Shown here in pieces: positions 32,322-39,236 of a stretch of 44,465 nucleotides of DNA. The DNA lies in IMG/VR virus record IMGVR_UViG_3300012954_002158, positions 1 to 44,465 of that record; one strand, 5' to 3'. Made by a program: the position numbers and the translations under genes. The stretch is from a virus. The notes beneath the pieces are model-generated. The model was not told the origin of the DNA, made no database searches, and worked only from the letters and a program-made list of their open reading frames with translations. How positions within the stretch are numbered: the stretch's first letter is position 1; each line of letters begins with the position of its first letter.

Positions 32322-32985
32322 ATGTAAATGGTGTGAAAAAACATTTATGAGCGAAAGAACTCTCTCAGCTCATATGTGTATTAAAAAAAGACGTTGGGCT
32401 GACAAAGATTTAACACACATAAGATTAGGATACAGAGTATTTCAAATGTTTTATGAACTAAACACATCAGTAAGTAAAGTTAAAAGTATGGAAGATTTTA
32501 TACGCAGTCAATACTATGAGGGATTTACTAAATTTGGAAGGAGTTGCGTAGTAAATGAATATTTACAGCCTGAGCAATTTGCAGAATGGCTGATAAAAGA
32601 AGGTAAAAAATTAAAAGACTGGAGTAAAGATAGTATGTATGATGAGTATCTTTTAACTTATGTAAAAAAGGAGCCTGGCTTAAAGGCATTAGAAAGAACA
32701 ATAATATATCTTAATAACTGGAGTACTGAATCTGGAAACGATTGGCAAGATTATTTTAAGTCAGTAAGCCCAGCAAGAGCAGTACATGATTTAAGGAGTG
32801 CAAAAATAAGTCCTTGGGTTTTATATCTTAGCGAAACTGGAGGAGAATTATTAACAAGATTTAATGATGAACAGGTTAAAATGATACAACATATTATTGA
32901 TACAACATTTTGGATGAAACATTTTGGTTATAATAAAGAAGAAGTAGAAGAAATTAAAAAAGCATGTGAGGTAGCAGGATTATGA
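32311..32985 (+). CDS. Zinc-finger protein conserved in T4-like phages, unknown function
   Basis: From the TTG at 32311 the 224-residue product begins with a C2H2-like finger, CKWCEKTFMSERTLSAHMC. It continues with KKRRWADKDLTHIRLGYRVFQMFYEL and ISPWVLYLS. I recall a similar Cys-Cys-His-Cys N-terminus in conserved phage proteins, with no known function. The start choice rests on GGAGAG located 4 nt upstream; other in-frame starts (32266, 32278, 32287) lie deeper inside the previous gene without a ribosome site. Overlap with the previous gene is 11 nt. DNA or RNA binding is a reasonable inference. Confidence 0.6.
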   Translation: MENKCKWCEKTFMSERTLSAHMCIKKRRWADKDLTHIRLGYRVFQMFYELNTSVSKVKSMEDFIRSQYYEGFTKFGRSCVVNEYLQPEQFAEWLIKEGKKLKDWSKDSMYDEYLLTYVKKEPGLKALERTIIYLNNWSTESGNDWQDYFKSVSPARAVHDLRSAKISPWVLYLSETGGELLTRFNDEQVKMIQHIIDTTFWMKHFGYNKEEVEEIKKACEVAGL

Positions 32986-33272
32986 AAGAACTAACAGAAA
33001 AAGTATCGCAATGGCACCATGATAGAAATCTTATTGATGGTGCAACCAGTAAAGATCAAGTTTTAAAATTAATACAGGAAGTTGGAGAGCTTTCAGATAG
33101 TGTATGCAAAGGAGAAGATGTTAAAGATGACATTGGAGACTGTTTAGTTATATTAATTAATATAGCAGAGCGAGAAGGTACAACACTTGAAGAATGCTTA
33201 GAAGTTGCATATAATGATATTAAAGACAGGAAAGGTCGTATGGTGGATGGCATATTTGTAAAAGATGAGTAG
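32982..33272 (+). CDS. mazG: MazG-like nucleotide pyrophosphohydrolase
   Basis: The 96-residue protein has the all-alpha MazG metal site: E33-V-G-E36-L in the second helix and D49-D-I-G-D53 in the next. These enzymes hydrolyse NTPs or dNTPs to monophosphates, and phage MazG is proposed to alter host nucleotide or ppGpp pools. Length is that of the single-domain phage form. It overlaps the zinc-finger gene by 4 nt and the next gene by 8 nt. Confidence 0.88.
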   Translation: MKELTEKVSQWHHDRNLIDGATSKDQVLKLIQEVGELSDSVCKGEDVKDDIGDCLVILINIAEREGTTLEECLEVAYNDIKDRKGRMVDGIFVKDE

Positions 33273-33930
33273 TTTTGAAAATATATTACAATTTGGTCCT
33301 AAAGTTGGTCATATAAAATTATCTAATGATGAGTCAAAAGAATTATATGGTATTTGTTTAGATTCAACTGATGATTTTAGACAAGGACTAGTTGGATTTA
33401 TTTTAGAAGAAAAAAATATTACAGCAAAATTTAAAACATCTAAAGTCTATAATAAAATAAAAAAATACTGTAATGATTATTTAAAAGAAGTAGACCCTGG
33501 ATATTACAAAAATATAATAGAAAAAGAAAATTTTGATGATATTTTTGATTGCACTAAAGCATGGTATAATAAACAAGTTCATATGGAGCATAATCCTTTA
33601 CATAATCATTTTAGAACTGCTGATTTAGTTACAGTTATATATCCTAAAATAATATTAGATGAAAAAGATAACAATTTTATAGTTAATAAAACTACTAATA
33701 AAAAACAAACAGGACAGATTAATTTTGTTTATGGTACGCAGAATGATTTAAATGGATTTGGAAGCACAGAAATTTGCTTAGATCCACAAGAGGGAGACTT
33801 ATTAATTTTCCCAGCAACCTTATCACATTATACAACACCTGTATTAGGTGATAGTGTAAGATACAGTATAAGTTGTAATTGGTCAATACATACACATATA
33901 AAAAGATTTGCACATAAAGAGATAAAATGA
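33265..33930 (+). CDS. 2OG-Fe(II) oxygenase-like protein D
   Basis: The 221-residue protein has the pattern of the 2OG-FeII_Oxy_5 group: AWYNKQVHMEHNPLHNHF with His113/His115, a core strand LVTVIYPKI, EGDLLIFPATLSHYTTP with distal His188, and DSVRYSISCNW with Arg199. The expected HxD is HxH here (HNHF), so iron binding is not assured; if the Asp is truly missing the protein may be catalytically altered. It overlaps mazG by 8 nt and the next gene by 4 nt. Substrate unknown. Confidence 0.6.
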   Translation: MSSFENILQFGPKVGHIKLSNDESKELYGICLDSTDDFRQGLVGFILEEKNITAKFKTSKVYNKIKKYCNDYLKEVDPGYYKNIIEKENFDDIFDCTKAWYNKQVHMEHNPLHNHFRTADLVTVIYPKIILDEKDNNFIVNKTTNKKQTGQINFVYGTQNDLNGFGSTEICLDPQEGDLLIFPATLSHYTTPVLGDSVRYSISCNWSIHTHIKRFAHKEIK

Positions 33931-34496
33931 AAATAGATTTTGATGTAGATATAGATATGGCTAACAGAGATGAATTTCTCAAACTAGTTAATCATACTCC
34001 TGCAGGTATTGAAAAGGACGGAAATTTTACTAAACACAATACTGGTGTTTACTTTCAAAATATTCCTAAATTTCCATTACAAGGTTACAGTACAATTGAT
34101 CACAAAAAAGCAGAGGAAGAAGGTTGGTTTAAAGTAGACTTTCTTAATAACCATATATACACAGGTATAAAAGATGAAACACATTTAGATCAACTTATTG
34201 CAAAAGAGCCTATGTGGGAACTTTTAGAGCATGAAGAAGTTGTAGAACAGTTATTCCACATCAGTAATCATTTTGATATAATTAAAAAACATCCTCCTAA
34301 AAGTCTAGAACAACTAGCAATGATACTTGCAATAATAAGGCCAGGTAAAAGGCACTTAGTTGGTAAAAGTTGGAAAGAAATAGAAGCAAATGTTTGGGTA
34401 AAGCCTAATGATAATTCATACTTTTTTAAGAAAAGTCACAGTTATGGTTATGCATTAGCAATTATTGTACAATTAAACTTGATTTGTGAAGGTTAG
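33927..34496 (+). CDS. Miniature DnaE-like (Pol III alpha catalytic core) protein
   Basis: The 189-residue protein appears to be a drastically shortened relative of the bacterial replicative polymerase alpha subunit. DFDVDIDMANRDEF (5-17) aligns with the DnaE palm motif bearing two catalytic Asp. KHNTGVY (36-42) aligns with the KHAGGV segment, and AEEEGWFKVDFLN (62-74) with AGLVKFDFLG carrying the third Asp (Asp71 here). LAIIRPG (134-140) aligns with ALFRPG, and FKKSHSYGYAL (167-177) with FNKSHSAAYAL. All occur in DnaE order. The PHP domain, thumb, most fingers and clamp-binding regions are absent. It overlaps the upstream gene by 4 nt. Polymerase activity is doubtful; the homology by motif order is strong. 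Confidence 0.7.
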   Translation: MKIDFDVDIDMANRDEFLKLVNHTPAGIEKDGNFTKHNTGVYFQNIPKFPLQGYSTIDHKKAEEEGWFKVDFLNNHIYTGIKDETHLDQLIAKEPMWELLEHEEVVEQLFHISNHFDIIKKHPPKSLEQLAMILAIIRPGKRHLVGKSWKEIEANVWVKPNDNSYFFKKSHSYGYALAIIVQLNLICEG

Positions 34497-34873
34497 TCAG
34501 TTTTTCTAACCAGTTGAACACCACGTCTTTTAATTCTTTTCTTAATTAAATTTTGCAATGATGTCATGGGACCAAAAATTATTTCTACATCCTTCATTAC
34601 AAATGTGGAAAGGAAAGGAATAAATTCTTTCATTTCATGATTAAGAAATATATCTATTGGCAGTTGCCTATTACTTTCCCACCACCACATGTCACCATAT
34701 ACTAAAAATCTTTTTTTAACTTCTAATGAGGGCATTTTATTAACATCATAAAATGTCATTATAGAATTGTCATGATTAACTACTATCCCAACGTATTCGT
34801 TTCCCCCATAGGTAACTCCTGTTAGGAAAGGATATTTTTCTTGTGCCTCTGATATAAGTTCTTCTTTATCCAC
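34493..34873 (-). CDS. Conserved hypothetical protein, minus strand, GTG start
   Basis: The 126-residue protein starts with GTG (MDKEELISEAQEKYPF) and contains GGNEYVGIVVNHDN, GDMWWWESNRQLPIDIF and a basic C-terminus (KKRIKRRGVQLVRKTD). I recall a similar WWWESNR-containing hypothetical protein in marine T4-like phages; its function is unknown. A minus-strand late octamer lies 5 nt before the GTG, so this is a leaderless late gene running against the early operon. Its stop overlaps the upstream plus-strand gene tail to tail by 4 nt. The conserved motif and promoter confirm it. Confidence 0.75.
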   Translation of the reverse strand: MDKEELISEAQEKYPFLTGVTYGGNEYVGIVVNHDNSIMTFYDVNKMPSLEVKKRFLVYGDMWWWESNRQLPIDIFLNHEMKEFIPFLSTFVMKDVEIIFGPMTSLQNLIKKRIKRRGVQLVRKTD

Positions 34874-34878
34874 AACTT

Positions 34879-34886
34879 TATTTATG
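34879..34886 (-). promoter_or_regulatory. Late promoter octamer, minus strand, leaderless arrangement
   Basis: CATAAATA on the minus strand, then AAGTT, then GTG at 34873. It is back to back with the plus-strand octamer at 34896, only 9 nt away. Confidence 0.65.
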
Positions 34887-34895
34887 TTTTATAAT

Positions 34896-34903
34896 GATAA
34901 ATA
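34896..34903 (+). promoter_or_regulatory. Late promoter octamer for the 34930 virion gene
   Basis: GATAAATACTACA matches the late consensus. The predicted leader is about 21 nt with only a weak AAAGAG ribosome site. Confidence 0.75.
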
Positions 34904-34929
34904 CTACAATATAAAGAGTTAAAAACTAT

Positions 34930-35739
34930 ATGAGTTACGGAAATCACAAATTATATCTATACGACGAGGTGGTTGATCTTGTGATTAACACATATGGTTA
35001 CTATGTGGATAACAGACCTATGAATAATAAAAGATTAATAGCACATAAAGGATTGTCTAATGAACTATGTTTTAGCATTAGAGACAAAGATAGAAAATTA
35101 CAAAATGTAAATTCTGATATATTAAGAGCAACCTTTGTAGCACCTAGTACAGGAGAAAGAGTTTTTACAAGAGTTCTAGAACATACAGGAAGTACAGGGC
35201 AAGTAAAATTAAATATAGTAGAAGGTGACTTAACGAATTTAGAACCTGGACTTTATCAAATTTATATTTCCAGAGAAACAATGGAAGGAAAAGATCTACC
35301 TGTTTATTCAGATCAAAACAATAATATAAAATTTGATATAGAAATTTTAGATCAAACTAATCTTACACCAGTTGAAACACAAACTGCAAATGTAAACCAG
35401 TTTATGCAAGTTACAAATACAAATACAGGGGATTTATCTAATGTTTTTGTAACTTCTGCATTAGAAGGAAATCAAAAAAGAAATTTTGATAGTATTTTAC
35501 ATAGTATTGCAATACATCCAGATAATTATACAGGCAGGATAGATATACAGGCAAGTTGTGTTGAAAATACACCTGGAACTGCAAATAACAGTAGTGATTG
35601 GTTTAATGTTGTAAGCAATATAAGTTTAACATCTAACTCAACAATATACCATAATACTTTTCAAGTAAATGCAAATTATATTAGAGTAATGAGTGAGCCT
35701 ACTGCTGGAAATATTTCTTTAGTGCAACTTAGAAATTAA
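34930..35739 (+). CDS. Probable beta-rich virion structural protein
   Basis: The 269-residue protein is dominated by alternating strands with many Asn/Thr/Ser residues (LTSNSTIYHNTFQVNANY near the C-terminus). It starts SYGNHKLYLYDEVVDLVINTYG. There are no membrane segments and no catalytic motif. The late octamer and composition suggest a tail or capsid-surface component; I do not identify a T4 equivalent. A sigma70 promoter begins at its stop codon. Confidence 0.6.
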   Translation: MSYGNHKLYLYDEVVDLVINTYGYYVDNRPMNNKRLIAHKGLSNELCFSIRDKDRKLQNVNSDILRATFVAPSTGERVFTRVLEHTGSTGQVKLNIVEGDLTNLEPGLYQIYISRETMEGKDLPVYSDQNNNIKFDIEILDQTNLTPVETQTANVNQFMQVTNTNTGDLSNVFVTSALEGNQKRNFDSILHSIAIHPDNYTGRIDIQASCVENTPGTANNSSDWFNVVSNISLTSNSTIYHNTFQVNANYIRVMSEPTAGNISLVQLRN

Positions 35740-35768
35740 TTGACTTTTCAACAATATTCATGTATAAT
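35740..35768 (+). promoter_or_regulatory. Sigma70-type promoter for primase, leaderless arrangement
   Basis: TTGACT (35740-35745), a 17-nt spacer and TATAAT (35763-35768), then six bases and the primase ATG at 35775. The -10 context CATGTATAATTA equals that of the receptor gene. Confidence 0.75.
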
Positions 35769-35774
35769 TAATGC

Positions 35775-36752
35775 ATGGATATAGACTTTTTAGTTGAAAT
35801 GGTGCATCGCCTCCTTTTGGATAATCTTCCAATAAAAACAAACAGAACTCCTAGTGGCTGGAACACTATGGATTGCCCTATGTGTACAGATAAAAGAAAA
35901 CGTGGAGGGTTAATTACTACAGGAGCAAAAATATCCTATAACTGTTTTAATTGTGGCTTTACAACAGGTTGGGAGCCTAATCCTACACTTGGTAAAAAAT
36001 ACAAGGACTTAGCAATAAAATTAGGTGCAGATACACAAGATATACATAAAGTTACAATAGAACTGATGAAATATTCTGAAGAATTAGAAACAGAAAGTAC
36101 TTCAGATTATGTTTATAACTTGCAAAAATTTAATACAGAACAAATTCCTGAAACAGCAATGGCGGTAGATGATTTGCCAGATGAACATGCTGTAAAGAAA
36201 TATGCGAAACAAAGAGGACTACTTGGTCTATATCCACTGCTATACTTTGATGAAAAGTTATATAAGCAAAGATTAGTAGTCCCCTTTACTTATAACAATG
36301 ATGTTGTAGGCTGGACAGGAAGGCATATTAGCCCTCCTGACAAACAAACGCCTAAGTACTTACATAAAATGCAACCAGGATATGTTTTTAATATAGATAG
36401 GTTTGCAGATAGTAAAAGAGAAATTATTATTGTAACTGAGGGTGTATTTGACGCCATACTGGTAGATGGTATTGCAATACAGGGTAATAGTGTAGGCCCT
36501 GAGCAGGCACATCTAATAGAAAAATTAGGTAAAAGAATTATAGTATGCCCTGACAGGGACGAAGCAGGTATAGAATTAATGTTGCAGGCCGCTGAACTAG
36601 GGTGGGAAGTTAGTTTCCCGCCTTGGCATGTAGAGTGTAAAGATGCCGCAGATGCAGTTCAACGTTATGGTAGATTAGCAACAGTAAGCAGTATTATAAA
36701 ACATGCAACAAATAATAAACTTAAAATAGAAGTAAAGGCAAAAATGATATGA
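35775..36752 (+). CDS. gp61: DNA primase gp61
   Basis: The 325-residue protein has an N-terminal zinc ribbon (CPMC at 34-37, CFNC at 57-60), a central region with LVVPFTYNNDVVGWTGR, and a TOPRIM domain with VTEGVFDAI (about 222) and CPDRDEAG (about 257). Primase makes the pentaribonucleotide primers for lagging-strand synthesis and works with helicase gp41, encoded 0.8 kb downstream. No ribosome-binding site is present; the promoter -10 is 6 nt before the ATG. Its stop overlaps the next gene (ATGA). Confidence 0.93.
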   Translation: MDIDFLVEMVHRLLLDNLPIKTNRTPSGWNTMDCPMCTDKRKRGGLITTGAKISYNCFNCGFTTGWEPNPTLGKKYKDLAIKLGADTQDIHKVTIELMKYSEELETESTSDYVYNLQKFNTEQIPETAMAVDDLPDEHAVKKYAKQRGLLGLYPLLYFDEKLYKQRLVVPFTYNNDVVGWTGRHISPPDKQTPKYLHKMQPGYVFNIDRFADSKREIIIVTEGVFDAILVDGIAIQGNSVGPEQAHLIEKLGKRIIVCPDRDEAGIELMLQAAELGWEVSFPPWHVECKDAADAVQRYGRLATVSSIIKHATNNKLKIEVKAKMI

Positions 36753-36907
36753 GAGAAAGATTTGATCACTGGAAAAATGTATGTAAATTACATTGGAAGG
36801 AAATAGTTACACTATCTATTGCCTTGCATTGGATAATAGACTTACTTATTTTAGGTCCTTTATTTTTCTTTTTAGGATATATGTTTGGAGTTCATGTAGG
36901 ACATTAA
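36749..36907 (+). CDS. Small single-helix membrane protein, 52 residues
   Basis: The product begins MRERFDHWKNVCKLHWKE, a charged amphipathic start, followed by a hydrophobic segment (about 19-47, DLLILGPLFFFLGYMFG) and ends HVGH. It is coupled to primase by ATGA overlap and is followed at once by the SGNH gene, so it lies in the replication operon. I recall similar short proteins after primase in marine T4-like phages. The function is unknown; anchoring replication proteins to the membrane is conceivable only. Confidence 0.7.
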   Translation: MRERFDHWKNVCKLHWKEIVTLSIALHWIIDLLILGPLFFFLGYMFGVHVGH

Positions 36908-36908
36908 T

Positions 36909-37565
36909 ATGAAATTATATGTAAACGGTTGTAGTTTTAGTTACGGTAACACTTTAGATAATAAATCTGCTTGGCCAGATTTTATGAAAGACTATGATGT
37001 AATAAATGAAAGTTGGATAGGCAGTAGTAATAAAAGAATACTTAGAAGAACAATAGAGTATATTGAAACTCATGCTTATGATGACACATTTTTTGTAATA
37101 CAATTATCTGATTGGTTTAGAGATGAATGGTATGATGCAGAGTTTGATACCTGGATAGGTATGTGTAAAAATGATGTTGTTTTAGATGATAGATCTTATA
37201 ATAGAAGTGACATAAATCAAACTGAATTAAATGTAAAAGTTAAAAACTTTATACAACATTCGATACTACACAGATCAATTAAAACAGTAGAGCAAGAAAC
37301 ATTTAATTTATTAAATACAGCAATAGCATACTTTAATCAAAATGATGTAAACTACTTATTTACTGGCATGAGTTCTAGATGTATGCCACATGATAATCAT
37401 GTAAATATCATTACACCTGGACATTTTGTTAAACCTATTAGCATTGTTGCAGGAAATAACATTATTAGCACTAGTGATAGCCATCCAAACGAAGCAGGAC
37501 ATAAACTGTTTGCAAGATATATATTAAATGAGATAAAAAATTATGAGCGATATCCAGAATTATAA
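36909..37565 (+). CDS. SGNH-hydrolase-like protein
   Basis: The 218-residue protein begins KLYVNGCSFSYGN, with Ser9 in the position of the catalytic Ser of SGNH/GDSL esterases. It has GSSNKRILRRT as a candidate oxyanion Asn block, and SDSHPNEAGHKLFA (about 189-200) as the DxxH block. Such enzymes remove acyl groups from glycans, lipids or peptidoglycan. In marine phages related proteins have been annotated as esterase-like with unknown target. It follows the small membrane gene by one base and overlaps gp41 by 23 nt. Confidence 0.7.
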   Translation: MKLYVNGCSFSYGNTLDNKSAWPDFMKDYDVINESWIGSSNKRILRRTIEYIETHAYDDTFFVIQLSDWFRDEWYDAEFDTWIGMCKNDVVLDDRSYNRSDINQTELNVKVKNFIQHSILHRSIKTVEQETFNLLNTAIAYFNQNDVNYLFTGMSSRCMPHDNHVNIITPGHFVKPISIVAGNNIISTSDSHPNEAGHKLFARYILNEIKNYERYPEL

Positions 37566-38925
37566 CGAAGAAACACAAGAGCTGTTTATAAGATTTTTAT
37601 TGAGCGACAAGGATTTGTTTGCCAGATGTCAAAATATTGTAAGGCCTGAATTTTTTAACAGCAAGTATAGGCCTGTAGTAAAATTATTTCAAAGTCATGC
37701 TAAAGATTTTAACAGTATTCCTACGCCTGATCAGGTAAGTGCTATATCTGGATTACAATTAGACATTATAGAAAATGTTACAGTAGATCATCATAACTGG
37801 TTTTTAAAAGAGTTTGAAATATTTTGCAGACACAAAGCATTAGAAAAAGCAATTATAGAAAGTACTGACTTATTGGAAAAACAAGACTATGGTACTGTAG
37901 AAAATAAAATTAAAGATGCCAGTCAAGTTGGTTTAGTTAAAGACTTGGGTTTAGAATACTTTGAAAATCCTAAAGAGCGATTACAATGGATAAAAGATCA
38001 AGCAGGTGCAATTAGTACAGGATGGAAAGCAATAGATCATAAACTTTATGGCGGCATGAACAGAGGAGAGATGACAATTTTTGCTGGTGGTAGTGGTGCA
38101 GGTAAGAGTTTATTTTTACAAAACTTTGCAGTAAATTGGGCATTAGCAGGATTTAATGTTGTATATATCAGTTTAGAGTTAAGTGAGCAGTTAATAAGTA
38201 TGCGACTTGACAGTATGGTATCTGGATATGGCACAAAAGAAGTTATGAAAAATATGGATGATGTGGACTTAAAAGTTCGCATGAAGGCCAAAGGTGCTGG
38301 TAAACTGAGAGTAAAACAGATGCCTAATGGAGTGAATGCAAATGATATCAGAACATTTTTACGTGAATATGAAATACAATGTGGTGAAAAAGTAGACTGT
38401 TTATTAGTTGACTACTTGGATTTAATGATGCCTATTAGTGCAAAAGTTAGTGGTAGTGACTTGTTTATTAAAGACAAATATGTATCTGAGGAGTTGCGTA
38501 ACTTAGCAGTAGAAAGAGACTTGCTGTTTGTTACTGCCTCGCAGTTAAACAGAGGTGCAGTAGAAGAAATAGAATTTGATCATCATCACATAGCAGGTGG
38601 TATCAGTAAAGTACAAACAGCAGATAATGTTGTAGGTATTTTCACAAGTAATGCTATGCGAGAAAAAGGTAGATATCAGATACAGTTTATGAAAACACGT
38701 TCTAGCAGTGGTGTAGGCACAAAAGTTGATTTGAGATTTGATCCTGATACATTAAGAATAGAAGATTTACAGGAAGGCGATGAAGACGCAATGACAATGA
38801 CAACCAGTAGTTTGGTAGATCAACTAAAAAGAGGTAACAGTATAAAAGCAGATGAGCCTGAATCTAAAGATGTTATATCAGGTGCAATGAATATGAGAGA
38901 GTTCTTTAAAAAGAATGACAACTAA
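37543..38925 (+). CDS. gp41: Replicative DNA helicase gp41 (DnaB-like)
   Basis: The 460-residue protein has an N-terminal helical domain and the RecA-like motor with STGWKAIDHKLYGGMNRGEM, Walker A GGSGAGKS (about 182-189), YISLELSE, VDCLLVDYLDLM (Walker B) and FVTASQLNRGA. It unwinds the replication fork as a hexamer and recruits primase gp61. Length matches T4 gp41 (475). Overlap with the SGNH gene suggests co-transcription from the primase promoter. The C-terminus (MNMREFFKKND) is a typical late interaction tail. Confidence 0.94.
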   Translation: MSDIQNYNEETQELFIRFLLSDKDLFARCQNIVRPEFFNSKYRPVVKLFQSHAKDFNSIPTPDQVSAISGLQLDIIENVTVDHHNWFLKEFEIFCRHKALEKAIIESTDLLEKQDYGTVENKIKDASQVGLVKDLGLEYFENPKERLQWIKDQAGAISTGWKAIDHKLYGGMNRGEMTIFAGGSGAGKSLFLQNFAVNWALAGFNVVYISLELSEQLISMRLDSMVSGYGTKEVMKNMDDVDLKVRMKAKGAGKLRVKQMPNGVNANDIRTFLREYEIQCGEKVDCLLVDYLDLMMPISAKVSGSDLFIKDKYVSEELRNLAVERDLLFVTASQLNRGAVEEIEFDHHHIAGGISKVQTADNVVGIFTSNAMREKGRYQIQFMKTRSSSGVGTKVDLRFDPDTLRIEDLQEGDEDAMTMTTSSLVDQLKRGNSIKADEPESKDVISGAMNMREFFKKNDN

Positions 38926-38928
38926 AAT

Positions 38929-38936
38929 GATAAATA
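38929..38936 (+). promoter_or_regulatory. Late promoter octamer opening the right-hand late block
   Basis: GATAAATA directly after the gp41 stop. The predicted leader of about 22 nt contains TGGAG before the GTG start at 38964. Confidence 0.75.
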
Positions 38937-38963
38937 GCATTGTATATTTTTAATGGAGAAAAA

Positions 38964-39236
38964 GTGCGAAAAACTCGTAGTATCCTAGAAGAGCTTAATC
39001 AGATATCTGTTGACAGAGATCGCAATCATGTGGTTTCAAACAGAGGCGAGCATGTGATTGCAAGTGCTATCAGTTTATTAGAGCAAATAGACACATACTA
39101 TGACGAAGATACTGCAAAAGATCTCAGAAACAGACTTGTAAACAGTATCAAAGGCAGAGATGTTAAAAAGTTCTCCAGAGGAATATCCAAAATTATAAAG
39201 GAAAGCCAAAAAGAGAACCAAAATGCTGATAAATGA
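38964..39236 (+). CDS. Small conserved protein, GTG start, unknown function
   Basis: The 90-residue helical protein starts at GTG 38964 (MRKTRSILEELNQ), chosen because TGGAG lies 5 nt upstream. An earlier in-frame TTG (38940) falls at the predicted transcription start. It contains VVSNRGEHVIASAISLLEQI, DLRNRLVNSIKGRDVKKFSRGI and a basic C-terminus. I recall a matching hypothetical protein in marine T4-like phages. It overlaps the next gene by 14 nt. Confidence 0.7.
   Translation: MRKTRSILEELNQISVDRDRNHVVSNRGEHVIASAISLLEQIDTYYDEDTAKDLRNRLVNSIKGRDVKKFSRGISKIIKESQKENQNADK

Noticed and set aside
39228-39235. GATAAATG as a late promoter inside the start of the Gly-rich gene
   Set aside because: The last base differs from the octamer, it lies after the start codon, and no gene starts at the right distance.
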